DNA from: Ensifer sp. PDNC004
GTDB lineage: Bacteria > Pseudomonadota > Alphaproteobacteria > Rhizobiales > Rhizobiaceae
Reading direction: 5' to 3'
Length of the DNA: 64,000 nucleotides
Assembly: GCF_016919405.1 (NCBI RefSeq)
Contig: NZ_CP070353.1
Location: 3,312,501-3,376,500 of the forward strand
Positions within the stretch are counted from its first letter, which is position 1, and the number at the start of each line of letters is the position of its first letter. Both the position numbers and the translations under genes were made by a program. The notes under the pieces are model-generated. The model worked only from the letters and a program-made list of their open reading frames with translations. It had not been told where the DNA came from and searched no databases. Below, piece by piece: positions 11,928-21,503 of the stretch.

Positions 11928-12228
11928 CGAGTTGCGTCACGGTCAACGGAAATCTGTCGTCGCTTTTCCATCAATGGACGTTGTTTCGGACACTCCCTGC
12001 GTGTTCACCGCGACCCATCTGCAACAAGGGCGGGAAACGCTGCGAGGCATGATAGGAGGTGTCCATTAAGTTTTGTTAAATTAATGGGTCAGGGCATCTG
12101 CGAATCGGTATCACCCAAAGAGGTGAGCTCCGAGTATTTACCTTATTATATACAAAAACTTGCATTCCGAGCCGTTATGCGCGCATCTTCGCGATTATTG
12201 TTAACAAAGCTTTAACGGATGGTCTCGC
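11928..12228. other. Divergent intergenic region, AT-richer
   Basis: 301 bases between the GGDEF-EAL gene and the methyltransferase gene. The right half is AT-rich (TTATTATATACAAAAAC near 12145-12160, and TTGTTAACAAAGC near 12197-12210) and probably holds the rightward promoter. No firm operator was assigned. Confidence 0.5.
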
Positions 12229-13272
12229 GTGCGCCAATTTCAGACTGTTTTCGACGGTCAGAGCCTCATTACTCCCAAGGCAATGGCTGATGAGTTCGTT
12301 TCGCCCCGCGGCGAACGACATGACGAACAGCTCTCGACCGCCAAGGCCGAGCTCGCATTGATTCTCAGGGTCGCTCAGGAACAATTCATTCAAGGGACGG
12401 ATGCGTCGAAAATTATCGACCGGCTCGCTGCCTCCCTCCACCAGACCCGTGCCAAATACCACCCGAGCGTGTGGCAGGAGCTAATCCCGATTGCCCAGGA
12501 TCACCCGGTTTCGGAGTACTTCCTGCAGGATCCGTTCACCCGGTGGTCGTTCGACAAGCCCAGGGGCTATTCGGGTGACGCGCAGTTGCTCGACTTCATC
12601 TACGGCCATGCGAGCGTTGCCGGTGAAATCGAGCGGGCGTCCCCGGTCGGTCGGGCGCTCTATGACTACACGAAGGACGCTTCGTCCTCGGTGGCGGTGC
12701 GCGAGCGCCGCGATATCCTCACGCGCCACGTCGACGAGATCGCGGCGAGCCGGGGTTCCGAGGCGGAGATCCTGACGATTGCCGCCGGTCATCTGCGGGA
12801 AGCCAATCGCTCGAAGGCACTCGAGGAAGGCCGGATCAAGCGCTGGGTGGCGCTCGATCAGGATCCGCTCAGTGTCGGATCGATCAGCCGCGATTTCTCC
12901 GGCACGGCGATCGAAGCGGTCGACGGGTCCGTTCGCAGCCTGCTCGGTCGCGACCAGAAGCTCGGCACGTTCGACTTCATCTATGCCGCCGGTCTCTACG
13001 ACTATCTGGCCGACAAGGTGGCCATCAAGCTGACCCATCGCTGCCTGCAGATGCTGAAGCCGAACGGCGTCTTCCTGTTTGCCAACTTCGCCCAGGACAT
13101 CGGCGTCGACGGTTACATGGAGAGCTTCATGAACTGGGCCTTGCTGCTGCGTTCCGAAGCGGACATGTGGAACATCATCCACAAGAGTGCCGGGAAATCC
13201 GCGATCGATGGACGCGTCTTCTTCGGTGCCAACCGCAACATCGTCTACGGCGTCATCCAGAAGCATTCCTGA
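12229..13272 (+). CDS. Class I SAM-dependent methyltransferase-like protein
   Basis: 347-residue soluble protein. An N-terminal helical region (about 30-130) contains a KPRGYSGD motif at 110-117. A Rossmann methyltransferase-like domain follows: motif I ILTIAAGHLREA (181-192), acidic residue D210 at the end of strand 2 (WVALDQD), FDFIYAAGLYDYL (248-260) and LKPNGVFLFANF (276-287). Motif I lacks the usual GxGxG, so activity is unproved. It resembles proteins annotated as extracellular-factor (3-hydroxypalmitate methyl ester) biosynthesis proteins, a loose link. The start is GTG at 12229; an ATG at 12283 (18 residues later) is an alternative. Two hairpins follow. Confidence 0.7.
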   Translation: MRQFQTVFDGQSLITPKAMADEFVSPRGERHDEQLSTAKAELALILRVAQEQFIQGTDASKIIDRLAASLHQTRAKYHPSVWQELIPIAQDHPVSEYFLQDPFTRWSFDKPRGYSGDAQLLDFIYGHASVAGEIERASPVGRALYDYTKDASSSVAVRERRDILTRHVDEIAASRGSEAEILTIAAGHLREANRSKALEEGRIKRWVALDQDPLSVGSISRDFSGTAIEAVDGSVRSLLGRDQKLGTFDFIYAAGLYDYLADKVAIKLTHRCLQMLKPNGVFLFANFAQDIGVDGYMESFMNWALLLRSEADMWNIIHKSAGKSAIDGRVFFGANRNIVYGVIQKHS

Positions 13273-13288
13273 GAAAACTTCGACGAAC

Positions 13289-13311
13289 GGCCTCGGCTTC
13301 AAGCCGAGGCC
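13289..13311. repeat. Perfect inverted repeat
   Basis: GGCCTCGGCTT-C-AAGCCGAGGCC, an 11-base perfect stem immediately after the methyltransferase gene. It has no T run and probably adds to the terminator that follows. Confidence 0.7.
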
Positions 13312-13323
13312 AGCCGGAAACAA

Positions 13324-13366
13324 GAGACCGCGGCGTGCCGAAGGGCTGCCGCGGTCTCGCATTTTT
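13324..13366. terminator. Terminator after methyltransferase gene
   Basis: GAGACCGCGGC / GCCGCGGTCTC stem (13324-13334 with 13348-13358) followed by GCATTTTT. It separates the rightward methyltransferase gene from the leftward tetR gene. Confidence 0.8.
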
Positions 13367-13373
13367 CACGCGC

Positions 13374-13973
13374 TCAGTCTTGCGCGCGCAGAAAACGGCT
13401 CAGCAGGCGGCGTAGCAACGCGCTTTCCTCCTTCGGCTTGAAGCCGGGATCGACCGCGACCCTGCTGAAGATGCCGTCGATGATCGCGGCGATCCAGCGG
13501 GCAGCGCCCTCGGCGTCGAGGCTCCTGTCGATCTGGTTTCGGCTGGCGGCCTTGCGCAGGAGCGCCACGAGCGCCGACTGGAGTTCCGCGTCGTTTGTCG
13601 TTGCGAGCGTCCCGATGCGCTCGTCACGCATCGCTTCGGCGGCGATTTCGAGCGCGAGGCTCGAATAGGCAGGATCGCCCGCCAGTTCGAGAACGCTATC
13701 CATGAAGCCCAGCAATGCGGCGAACAGGTCCTCCTCTTCACCCAGCTTTCGGAAAATCTCCGCCGTTTCTTGACGTTCTTCTTCCACGATCGCCGCGATG
13801 ATGGTGTGCTTGGTCGGAAAATAATGGAAAAGATTTCCCGGGCTCATGCCTGCCTCGGCGCAGATCTCGGCCGTCGACGTGCCGTGAAAACCCTTGCGCG
13901 AAAAGCAGGCGATTGCCGCATCGAGAATCAGCCGACGCCTGGCCGCATGTTTTTCGGGGTCGATCTTGCGCAT
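13374..13973 (-). CDS. TetR/AcrR family repressor of the adjacent RND pump
   Basis: 199-residue regulator. The N-terminal TetR helix-turn-helix spans about residues 13-55 ([40 protein letters not shown]); the ligand-binding C-terminal part follows. The ATG at 13973 is chosen because AAGGAG lies 7 bases upstream and the protein then begins like other TetR members; the frame stays open 53 codons further upstream but through the operator region. It is divergent from the RND adaptor gene, with two like palindromes in between, so autorepression and repression of the pump are likely. The inducer is unknown. Confidence 0.9.
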   Translation of the reverse strand: MRKIDPEKHAARRRLILDAAIACFSRKGFHGTSTAEICAEAGMSPGNLFHYFPTKHTIIAAIVEEERQETAEIFRKLGEEEDLFAALLGFMDSVLELAGDPAYSSLALEIAAEAMRDERIGTLATTNDAELQSALVALLRKAASRNQIDRSLDAEGAARWIAAIIDGIFSRVAVDPGFKPKEESALLRRLLSRFLRAQD

Positions 13974-14002
13974 CGCCGGTCTCCTTGCATGCCGTTCAAT
14001 TA

Positions 14003-14020
14003 TTAGATCAGGCGCTCTAA
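14003..14020. promoter_or_regulatory. TetR operator, site 1 (tetR side)
   Basis: TTAGATCAGGCGCTCTAA, an inverted repeat TTAGA-N8-TCTAA lying 30 bases before the tetR start codon. The same TTAGA-N8-TCTAA architecture recurs at the pump-side site with centres about 133 bases apart. Confidence 0.7.
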
Positions 14021-14132
14021 TTTCGGTGGGCAGTCGATCGGTGTCAAGGCCGGGCGCTTGCACGATCTCCGCCATCTTCCCGCAATGCTCGTATGTGATC
14101 TGCCTTACAATTGTCGCGTTTGATGAATTCAA

Positions 14133-14156
14133 TTATTAGATTGAATGATCTAATAA
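14133..14156. promoter_or_regulatory. TetR operator, site 2 (pump side)
   Basis: A 24-base palindrome with perfect 9-base arms TTATTAGAT / ATCTAATAA around a 6-base spacer. It contains TTAGA-N8-TCTAA at 14136-14153, the same pattern as site 1. It lies 85 bases before the adaptor gene start, where it could block that promoter. Confidence 0.75.
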
Positions 14157-14240
14157 ATTATCGACGCCTTTTGCCCGACCCGGGATCCGGTACTGCAGGC
14201 GCAATCGCGCCGCCGGCCCCGCCAATGGAAAGCCAATGAA

Positions 14241-15398
14241 ATGAGACGTACAGTTGAGTTGAACGTCGCTCTCGCAGCGTTGCTCGTGATTGCGGCGGCT
14301 GCTGGTCCGGCGCGCGCCTCGGGGGAGGCCGCAGCCTCCGTTCCCGCCCCGTCTGCCACCCGTACGGTCACGACACTCGTTGCCGACAGCCGCCCGCAGC
14401 AGTGGACACGCTCCTTTGCCGGCATCTTCGTCGCCCGCGAGGAGATTGCCGTCGGCACCACTCTGACCGACCAGCGCATTGCCAGTGTCGAGGTCGAGAT
14501 CGGCGATCGGGTCGCTGCAGGCCAGGTGCTCGCCCGGCTGGAAACCGACATGCTGGAGAACCTGCTGCGCGAGGCCAAGGGCCGGGTCGCGCGCGCCGGC
14601 GCCGCGATGGCGCGGGAAGAAGAGACGGTCACGCAGGAACAGAGGAAACTCGCCCGCGCCCGGCAGTTGAGCCACCTTCAGGCCGCCACCATTCTCGAAG
14701 AGCGCGTCTCGGCGCTCGCCCTTGCCGAGCAGGCCGTCCAAGTGGCGCGAGCCGATTACGACCAGGCGGAAGCGCTCGAGGCCGAGGCGCGCCGGAAGCT
14801 CGATCGTGCTGTGATCGTGGCGCCCGCCGACGGGATCGTGTCGGAGCGGCTGGCGCGCGCCGGCGCGCTTGCGGGCTCGGAGCCGCTGCTCAAGCTCATT
14901 CGCGGCGGCGAAATCGAGTTTGCGGCCGAAGTGCCGGAAACCGAGCTGCCGTTGCTGGCGGTTGGCCAGACGGTGAAGGTCAAGCTTTCGGGGCGCCACG
15001 ACTGGATCGAGGGGCACGTGCGGGTGATCAACCCGAAGATCGACCGCGAGACCAGGCTCGGCACCGCGCAGGTCACGCTGTCGACCGAGCGCCCGCCTTT
15101 CGCGGGCACGTTCGGCCGGGCGGAGATTGTCGTGGCCGAGCGCAAGGCGATCATGGTCGACGATTCCGCCCTGCTGTTCGGTGCGCCGGATGGCGCCGTC
15201 TCGGTCTTCGTCGTCGATGGCGGCCAGATCGTGCGCAAGCCGGTCAAGGCGGGCATGCGCCAGGGTGGCAAGGTGGAGATCACCTCGGGCCTTTCGACCG
15301 GCGAACGGGTCGTCCTTAAATCTGGGGCGTCGCTGCGCGAAGGCGAAGCGGTCGCAACGAAAGACGTCCAGCCGACGCAGACGGGCGACCAGCAATGA
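14241..15398 (+). CDS. RND efflux periplasmic adaptor (membrane fusion protein)
   Basis: 385-residue HlyD/AcrA-type adaptor. The signal peptide covers about residues 1-28. A barrel-sandwich lipoyl-like half follows (GTTLTDQRIASVEVEIGDRV...GQVLARLE), then a coiled-coil hairpin of about 100 residues (REAKGRVARAGAAMAREEE...), the second lipoyl half (VIVAPADGIVSERLARAGAL) and a beta-barrel/MP-proximal C-terminal part. It links an inner-membrane RND pump to an outer-membrane channel; no channel gene lies here. GGAAAG lies upstream of the ATG. Its stop overlaps the RND gene start by 4 bases (ATGA), so the two are translationally coupled. Likely controlled by the divergent TetR. Confidence 0.92.
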   Translation: MRRTVELNVALAALLVIAAAAGPARASGEAAASVPAPSATRTVTTLVADSRPQQWTRSFAGIFVAREEIAVGTTLTDQRIASVEVEIGDRVAAGQVLARLETDMLENLLREAKGRVARAGAAMAREEETVTQEQRKLARARQLSHLQAATILEERVSALALAEQAVQVARADYDQAEALEAEARRKLDRAVIVAPADGIVSERLARAGALAGSEPLLKLIRGGEIEFAAEVPETELPLLAVGQTVKVKLSGRHDWIEGHVRVINPKIDRETRLGTAQVTLSTERPPFAGTFGRAEIVVAERKAIMVDDSALLFGAPDGAVSVFVVDGGQIVRKPVKAGMRQGGKVEITSGLSTGERVVLKSGASLREGEAVATKDVQPTQTGDQQ

Positions 15399-18300
15399 CG
15401 AGCAACATTTCCGCCTGGGCGATCCGAAAGCCCGTTCCGACGATCGTTCTCTTCGTCGTGCTGACACTGATCGGGATCGCCTCGTTTCTGCGGCTGCCGG
15501 TCAACGCCAATCCGAGCGTATCCTTCCCCATCGTGACGGTGACGATCACGCAGCCGAGCGCGCAGCCCGGCGAAATGGAAACGCAGGTGACGCGTCGCGT
15601 CGAAGGGGTCGCCTCCGGCCTCGTCGGGGTCAGTCACATCCGCTCGACCATTACCGACGGCGTCTCCACGACCACGGTCGAATTCAAGATCGGCACCGAT
15701 CCGGACCGGGCGGCAAACGACGTGCGCGAGGCCGTGGCGCAGATCCGCGCCGACCTGCCGCAATCCATTCAGGAGCCGATCGTCTCGCGCCTCGACGTCG
15801 ACGGCAGCGCCATCGTCTATTACGCCGTGCGGGCGCCGCACATGTCGGAAGTGGAGCTCTCCTGGTTCGTCGATGACACGATCACCAGCGAATTGCTGAC
15901 GCTGCCCGGTGTGCAGAAGGTGCAGCGCCTCGGCGGCGTCAGCCGCGAAGTGCGGGTTTCGCTCAATCCCGAGCGGTTGCTGGCGCTTGGCGTGACGGCC
16001 GACCAAGTGAACACGGCACTCCGCGAAATCAACATCAACATCCCGAGCGGCCGCGGTGAAATCGGCGGGCGCGAGCAGTCGATCCGCACCGTCGGCAGTG
16101 CCGGCTCGGTGGACGAGCTCCGGCAGCTTTCGATCCCGCTTGCAGGCGGCCGCTGGCTGCAGCTCTCCGACATTGCGACGATCGAGGACACCTCGTCCGA
16201 GCCGCGCAGCTTTGCCCATTTCGATGGCGAACCGATCGTCAGCTTCTCGGTTTCGCGTAGCAAGGGCGCGAGCGACACGGTCGTTGCCGAGCGCGTCATC
16301 GAGCGGCTGAAGGAGATCCAGGCGCGCACCCCCGGCGTCGAGATGACCGAGCTGATCTCGCTCGTCGAATATACGCAGGAAAGCTACGATGCAGCCGTGA
16401 CGGCGCTGATCGAAGGCGCGCTTTTGACCATCGTCGTCGTCTTCGTGTTCCTGCGCAACTGGCGGGCGACGCTGATCTCGGCGCTTGCCATGCCGCTCTC
16501 GATCCTGCCGACCTTTGCGGTGATGGACCTGCTCGGCTTCACGCTCAACGGCATCAGCCTTCTCGCCCTGACGCTGGTCATCGGCATTCTCGTCGATGAC
16601 GCGATCGTCGAGATCGAGAACATCGAGCGGCATGTCGACATGGGCAAGCGCCCGTTCATCGCGGCGATCGACGCGGCCGACGCGATCGGCCTTGCGATCG
16701 TCGCAACGACGCTGACGATCGTCGCCGTCTTTGCGCCGGTCAGCTTCATCGGTGGCGCGGTCGGGCAGTATTTCAAGCAGTTCGGCCTGACCGTGGCAAT
16801 CGCCGTTCTGTTCTCGCTGCTGGTCGCCCGCCTGCTGACGCCGCTGATGGCGGCCTATCTGCTGCGGCCGAAGCCTGGTCACGGCCATGCCGTCAAGCCG
16901 TCGCGCATCGCCGACGCCTATCGCAGCATGCTCGGCTGGACCCTCGATCACCGCAAGACCGCGCTCTCGATGGTCGCTTTGATCTTCGTCGGCTCGATCG
17001 CGCTTCTGACCATGCTGCCGACGGGTTTCATGCCGACGAGCGACAGCAACGTCTCGCAGCTCAAGATCACCCTGCCGCCCGGTACGCGGCTCCAGGAAAC
17101 GGCGCGCATTTCCGACGATCTCGTGGCCAAGCTCAAGGAGCGCAAGGAAGTCGAGAACGTCCTGGCGACGACCGACAGTCTCAACGAGGTATCGCTGCGC
17201 ATCAAGCTCAAGCCGCGCAAGGAGCGTGAACTCGACCGCAAGTCCTTCGAGCTGTCGTTGCGGCCCTTGCTGGCGGAGACGCCCGACATCCAGGCGACGT
17301 TCTCCTCGACCGAGGGCGCGAAGGACCTCTCCATCTACCTGACGGGCGACGATCCGGAAACGTTGATGGCGTCGGTGCGGCGCCTGGAAAGCGAGATGCG
17401 TGCGCTTCCGGGGCTTGTCAGCGTGCGGTCGACCGAGCCGTTGCTTTCGCCCGAGCTTCTGGTCAAGCCGCGCTTCGACGAGGCGGCAAGGCTCGGCGTG
17501 TCGGTGACGTCGATCGGCACCGTCGCCCGCATCGCGACGATGGGCGACAGCGAGAGCAACTCCGCGCGCTTCAACCTCGGCAACCGCCAGGTGCCGATCC
17601 GGGTGATGCTCGACCGGTCGGCGCGCGGCGATTTCGACACCCTGCGCAATCTGCGGGTGGGCACGAATGCGGGCGCCCTGGTGCCGTTGACTTCGGTCGC
17701 CGACGTCTCCTTCGGCGCCGAGGAAAGCAGCGTCGAGCGTCTCGATCGCAAGCGGCTGATCTCCGTCGAAGCCAACCTCAACGGCATGACGCTCGGCACG
17801 GCCTTCGAGGCGATTTCGGCCTTGCCGGCCATGAAGGAACTGCCGGCGGGCGTGTCGCAGGCCAATTATGGCGATGCGGAATACATGTCGGAGATGTTTC
17901 GCAACTTCGCCCTGGCGTTGCTTGCCGGCATCCTGATGGTCGTGGCGGTTCTGATCCTGCTCTTCAAGGATTTCCTGCAGCCGGTGACCATCCTCGTGGC
18001 TCTGCCGTTGTCGATCGGCGGCGCCGCGCTGGCCCTGATCCTGTTCGGCGCGGCACTCGACCTTTCGTCGATGATCGGCATCCTGATGCTGATGGGTATC
18101 GTCTGCAAGAACTCGATCCTGCTGGTCGACTATGCGATCGAGTGCCGCAACGAGGGTGCGGACCGGCGTACGGCGCTGCTGACGGCGGGCGTCACCCGCG
18201 CGCGGCCGATCATCATGACGACGATCGCCATGGTGGCGGGCATGGTTCCGGCAGTCATCGGCGTCGGCGCCGGTGCCGCCTTCCGCGCGCCGATGGCGGT

Positions 18301-18493
18301 TGCGGTGATCGGCGGCCTGATCACCTCGACGATGCTGAGCCTCGTCTTCGTGCCTGTCATGTTCACCGTGATGGACGACATCAACACCAAGATGGGCCGC
18401 TGGCTGAAGCGCTTCTCCTCGGTGACGGACGAGGACCATGCGGCGGATGCGGCCCGGATCGGCAAGGAGGGCGCATCCGGCGCGGCGGGGTAG
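15395..18493 (+). CDS. RND efflux permease (HAE1 family)
   Basis: 1032-residue trimeric inner-membrane proton/drug antiporter. It has TM1 near residues 12-32, a large periplasmic porter loop, TM2-6 from about 335, a second periplasmic loop and TM7-12 to about 990. The TM4 proton-relay pair is present (GILVDDAIVEIENIERH). Length is normal for the family. It extrudes drugs or other amphiphiles with the adaptor; the substrate is not predictable. It is coupled to the adaptor gene by an ATGA overlap. A strong GC hairpin follows. Confidence 0.95.
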   Translation: MTSNISAWAIRKPVPTIVLFVVLTLIGIASFLRLPVNANPSVSFPIVTVTITQPSAQPGEMETQVTRRVEGVASGLVGVSHIRSTITDGVSTTTVEFKIGTDPDRAANDVREAVAQIRADLPQSIQEPIVSRLDVDGSAIVYYAVRAPHMSEVELSWFVDDTITSELLTLPGVQKVQRLGGVSREVRVSLNPERLLALGVTADQVNTALREININIPSGRGEIGGREQSIRTVGSAGSVDELRQLSIPLAGGRWLQLSDIATIEDTSSEPRSFAHFDGEPIVSFSVSRSKGASDTVVAERVIERLKEIQARTPGVEMTELISLVEYTQESYDAAVTALIEGALLTIVVVFVFLRNWRATLISALAMPLSILPTFAVMDLLGFTLNGISLLALTLVIGILVDDAIVEIENIERHVDMGKRPFIAAIDAADAIGLAIVATTLTIVAVFAPVSFIGGAVGQYFKQFGLTVAIAVLFSLLVARLLTPLMAAYLLRPKPGHGHAVKPSRIADAYRSMLGWTLDHRKTALSMVALIFVGSIALLTMLPTGFMPTSDSNVSQLKITLPPGTRLQETARISDDLVAKLKERKEVENVLATTDSLNEVSLRIKLKPRKERELDRKSFELSLRPLLAETPDIQATFSSTEGAKDLSIYLTGDDPETLMASVRRLESEMRALPGLVSVRSTEPLLSPELLVKPRFDEAARLGVSVTSIGTVARIATMGDSESNSARFNLGNRQVPIRVMLDRSARGDFDTLRNLRVGTNAGALVPLTSVADVSFGAEESSVERLDRKRLISVEANLNGMTLGTAFEAISALPAMKELPAGVSQANYGDAEYMSEMFRNFALALLAGILMVVAVLILLFKDFLQPVTILVALPLSIGGAALALILFGAALDLSSMIGILMLMGIVCKNSILLVDYAIECRNEGADRRTALLTAGVTRARPIIMTTIAMVAGMVPAVIGVGAGAAFRAPMAVAVIGGLITSTMLSLVFVPVMFTVMDDINTKMGRWLKRFSSVTDEDHAADAARIGKEGASGAAG

Positions 18494-18524
18494 CGCACCG
18501 CCTCATCTCGGCATAAGCATTGTC

Positions 18525-18560
18525 GAAGCGCGCTGCATGGATCTCCGTGCGGCGCGCTTC
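18525..18560. terminator. Hairpin between convergent RND and iron-ABC genes
   Basis: GAAGCGCGC / GCGCGCTTC, a 9-base perfect stem extended inwards by partial pairing, between the two convergent transcription units. No T run is present, so it may be a Rho-assisted or bidirectional terminator. Confidence 0.55.
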
Positions 18561-18592
18561 GCGCATTCGGGCTCAGCGGTGGTTTCCGGGGT

Positions 18593-19347
<755 letters not shown>

Positions 19348-19351
<4 letters not shown>

Positions 19352-20316
19352 CGCGCGGAGCCTCGGACGAGCAGGAAGATGAAGACTAGGCCACCGAAGA
19401 ATTCGATGACGATGCTGAGCGCCGTGTTGAAGGAAAACAGCCGCTCCAGGACGACCTGGCCGCCGACGAGGGTCGCGATCGCGATAAAGACGGCGACAGG
19501 CAGCACGAAGCGGTGGCTGGCGGTGGGCGTCAACTGCCAGGCGAGACTTGCGACGAGCAGGCCGAAAAAGGTCACCGGCCCGACGAGCGCGGTGGAGACC
19601 GACACCAGAACGGCGATCAGCATCAGGAGAAGCGTCACGACACGCTGATGGTCGACGCCGAGCCCGATCGCCGCCTCGCGCCCCAGCGAGAGCACATCGA
19701 AGGTGGGCGACAGCCGCCACAGGACGAAGGTCACGCCGAGGGTGGCAGCGGCGGCAATACCGAGCAGGTTGGCATCGATACTGTTGAAGCTTGCAAACAG
19801 CCTGTCCTGCAGCACGATGAAATCGTTGGGGTCGAGAATGCGCTGCAGGAAGGAGGAGAGGCTGCGGAACAGGCCGCCGAGAATGACGCCGACCAGCATC
19901 AGGAGATGCAGGCTGCGGCTGCCGCCGGAAAAGAGGGCGCGGAAGAGAAGAAGCGACAGGCCGACCATTACGGTCGTTTCGAGCGTGAACTGCATCTGCG
20001 GGTTGATGCTTGCCGCGCCGGCGGCACCGAGGAAGAACACCATGACCGTCTGCAGCAGCGTGTACATGGCGTCGAAACCGATGATCGACGGCGTCAGGAC
20101 GCGGTTGCCGGAAATCGTCTGGAACAGCACCGTCGAGACGGCGATCGCGTAGGCGACCAGCACCATGCCGAGCAGCTTCGTGCCGCGGAAGGAGAGTATG
20201 AAGCTCCAGCTTCCCTTGGCGCCGATGGTCATGAAGGCGATCATCGACAACAGCGCGAGCGCGGCGGACGCAACAAGGACGGTCGACGGAGAGAGCCGCT
20301 TGGCATCAGCCTGCAT
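19348..20316 (-). CDS. FecCD-family iron-siderophore permease (second)
   Basis: 322-residue polytopic permease with about ten helices. FecCD hallmarks are FGLLVASLAW, SLGREAAIGLGVDHQRV and the C-terminal FFGGLVFIFLL. It resembles the FatC/YclO branch. It overlaps the preceding permease by 11 bases and the ATPase by 4, so the three are tightly coupled. It forms one half of the heterodimeric channel for ferric siderophore uptake. Confidence 0.9.
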
Positions 20317-21250
20317 GGGACCGCCTCGATAGCAGGAGATGAAGGAAGACGAGGCTGCCGATCACGCCCATGACCGTGCCGACAGGGACCTCATAGGGCG
20401 CAATCACCATCCGCCCGACGATGTCGCAGGCGAGCACCAGCCCGGCGCCGGCGATGGCGATCACCGGCAACGTGCGCCTCAGATTGTCGCCAAGGGTCAG
20501 GCTGACGATGTTGGGAACGACGAGGCCGAGGAACGGGATCATGCCGACGGTCGCAACGACAGTCGCCGTGACCATGGAGACGATGGCAAGCCCGAGGGTG
20601 ACCACCTTGTCGTAGTCGAGCCCGACATTGCGGGCGATCGCCTCGCCCATGCCAATGACGGTGAAGCGCGCGGCGGTCGCGTAGGCGACCAGCGTCAGCG
20701 CGAAACCGATCCACAGCAGCTCGTAGCGTCCGCGAAGGACGACCGAGAAATCGCCTGACATCCAGGCGCCCATCGACTGCATCAGGTCGTAGCGATAGGC
20801 GATGAAGGTGGTAACGGCGTTGACGACGCCGCCGAGCATGAGGCCGATCAGCGGCACCATCAGCGCCGAGCGCAGCGGAACGCGGCGCAGGATCTGCAGG
20901 AACAGGGCGGTTCCGGCAAGCGCGGTCAGGGTGGCGAAGGCCATCTTGCCCGCCACCGGCAGGCCCGGGGCGATCAGCATGGCCAGAAGCATTCCGAGGG
21001 CGGCGGATTCGGCAGTGCCGGCGGTCGACGGCTCGACGAAGCGGTTGCGCGCCAGCATCTGCATGATCGTGCCGGACACGGCGAGGCCGGCGCCTGCGAG
21101 CATCAGCGCCAGTGTGCGTGGCAGGCGGCTTTCGACGACCAGAAGCCAGCCGCGGCCGTCGTCGCTGGCCGCAAGACTGCCGACACCGGTAAAGACGCTG
21201 ACGGCGGCAAGCAGCAGGACGACCGGGATGGCGAACAGGACCGGCCTCAT
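20306..21250 (-). CDS. FecCD-family iron-siderophore permease (first)
   Basis: 314-residue FecCD permease of the FatD/YclN type. Conserved segments include LMLAGAGLAVSGTIMQMLARNRFVEPSTAGTA, MGEAIARNVGLDYDKV and GMIPFLGLVVPNIVSL. ATG at 21250 is chosen because the first membrane helix begins right after it and GGAG lies upstream. An in-frame ATG at 21319 would add 23 residues without a ribosome-binding site. First gene of the leftward permease-permease-ATPase operon, divergent from the binding-protein gene, so both arms probably share iron control. Confidence 0.88.
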   Translation of the reverse strand: MRPVLFAIPVVLLLAAVSVFTGVGSLAASDDGRGWLLVVESRLPRTLALMLAGAGLAVSGTIMQMLARNRFVEPSTAGTAESAALGMLLAMLIAPGLPVAGKMAFATLTALAGTALFLQILRRVPLRSALMVPLIGLMLGGVVNAVTTFIAYRYDLMQSMGAWMSGDFSVVLRGRYELLWIGFALTLVAYATAARFTVIGMGEAIARNVGLDYDKVVTLGLAIVSMVTATVVATVGMIPFLGLVVPNIVSLTLGDNLRRTLPVIAIAGAGLVLACDIVGRMVIAPYEVPVGTVMGVIGSLVFLHLLLSRRSHAG

Positions 21251-21387
21251 GGCTGCGTCACGCTCCAGCTGCTTTTCGTTCTGATCACCGCTCTCGTATC
21301 CGTGGCTGCATTTTTCCATCGACCGCCGCAACGAAACCCCTGAGGCTTGCGGCCGCGAGGAGGTGCTCGATCGAAGGCTCGCCTTAG

Positions 21388-21399
21388 TCATATATATGA
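21388..21399. promoter_or_regulatory. Palindrome in iron-transport divergent promoter
   Basis: TCATATATATGA, a perfect 12-base palindrome in the region between the permease and binding-protein operons. It does not match the Irr ICE motif or the RirA spacing (TGA-N9-TCA) exactly, so the regulator is left open. It may also be a promoter -10 region. Confidence 0.4.
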
Positions 21400-21435
21400 T
21401 CGGCTTCGTCAAGTTTTGTGAGGCGAGAATGACGC

Positions 21436-21451
21436 GCAATGCGCGCATTGC
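21436..21451. promoter_or_regulatory. 16-base perfect palindrome upstream of binding-protein gene
   Basis: GCAATGCGCGCATTGC lies about 50 bases before the siderophore-binding protein start. It could be an operator or a leader hairpin near the ribosome-binding region. Confidence 0.45.
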
Positions 21452-21488
21452 CCTCCCCGTAAAATCGCGCTAGGGAGGAGGAGAAAAC

Positions 21489-21497
21489 ATGAGGTAA
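21489..21497 (+). other. Two-codon minigene ATG-AGG-TAA with strong SD
   Basis: The best ribosome-binding sequence of this region, GGGAGGAGGAG, stands 5-6 bases before an ATG that is followed by AGG and TAA. The real gene starts 6 bases after the TAA (ATG at 21504). This reads as a minimal upstream open reading frame that could couple or dampen translation of the binding protein. Confidence 0.5.
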
Positions 21498-21503
21498 ATA
21501 GTC

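Noticed and set aside
14756..18439. 1227-codon open frame on the minus strand opposite the RND permease
   Set aside because: It is a GC-rich shadow of the permease frame. The predicted protein is His/Arg/Asp-rich, with no domain or ribosome-binding site, while the plus strand has full RND motifs.
21388..21399. RirA iron-responsive operator
   Set aside because: The palindrome TCATATATATGA has the half-sites reversed relative to TGA-N9-TCA, so the match is not good enough to name the regulator.
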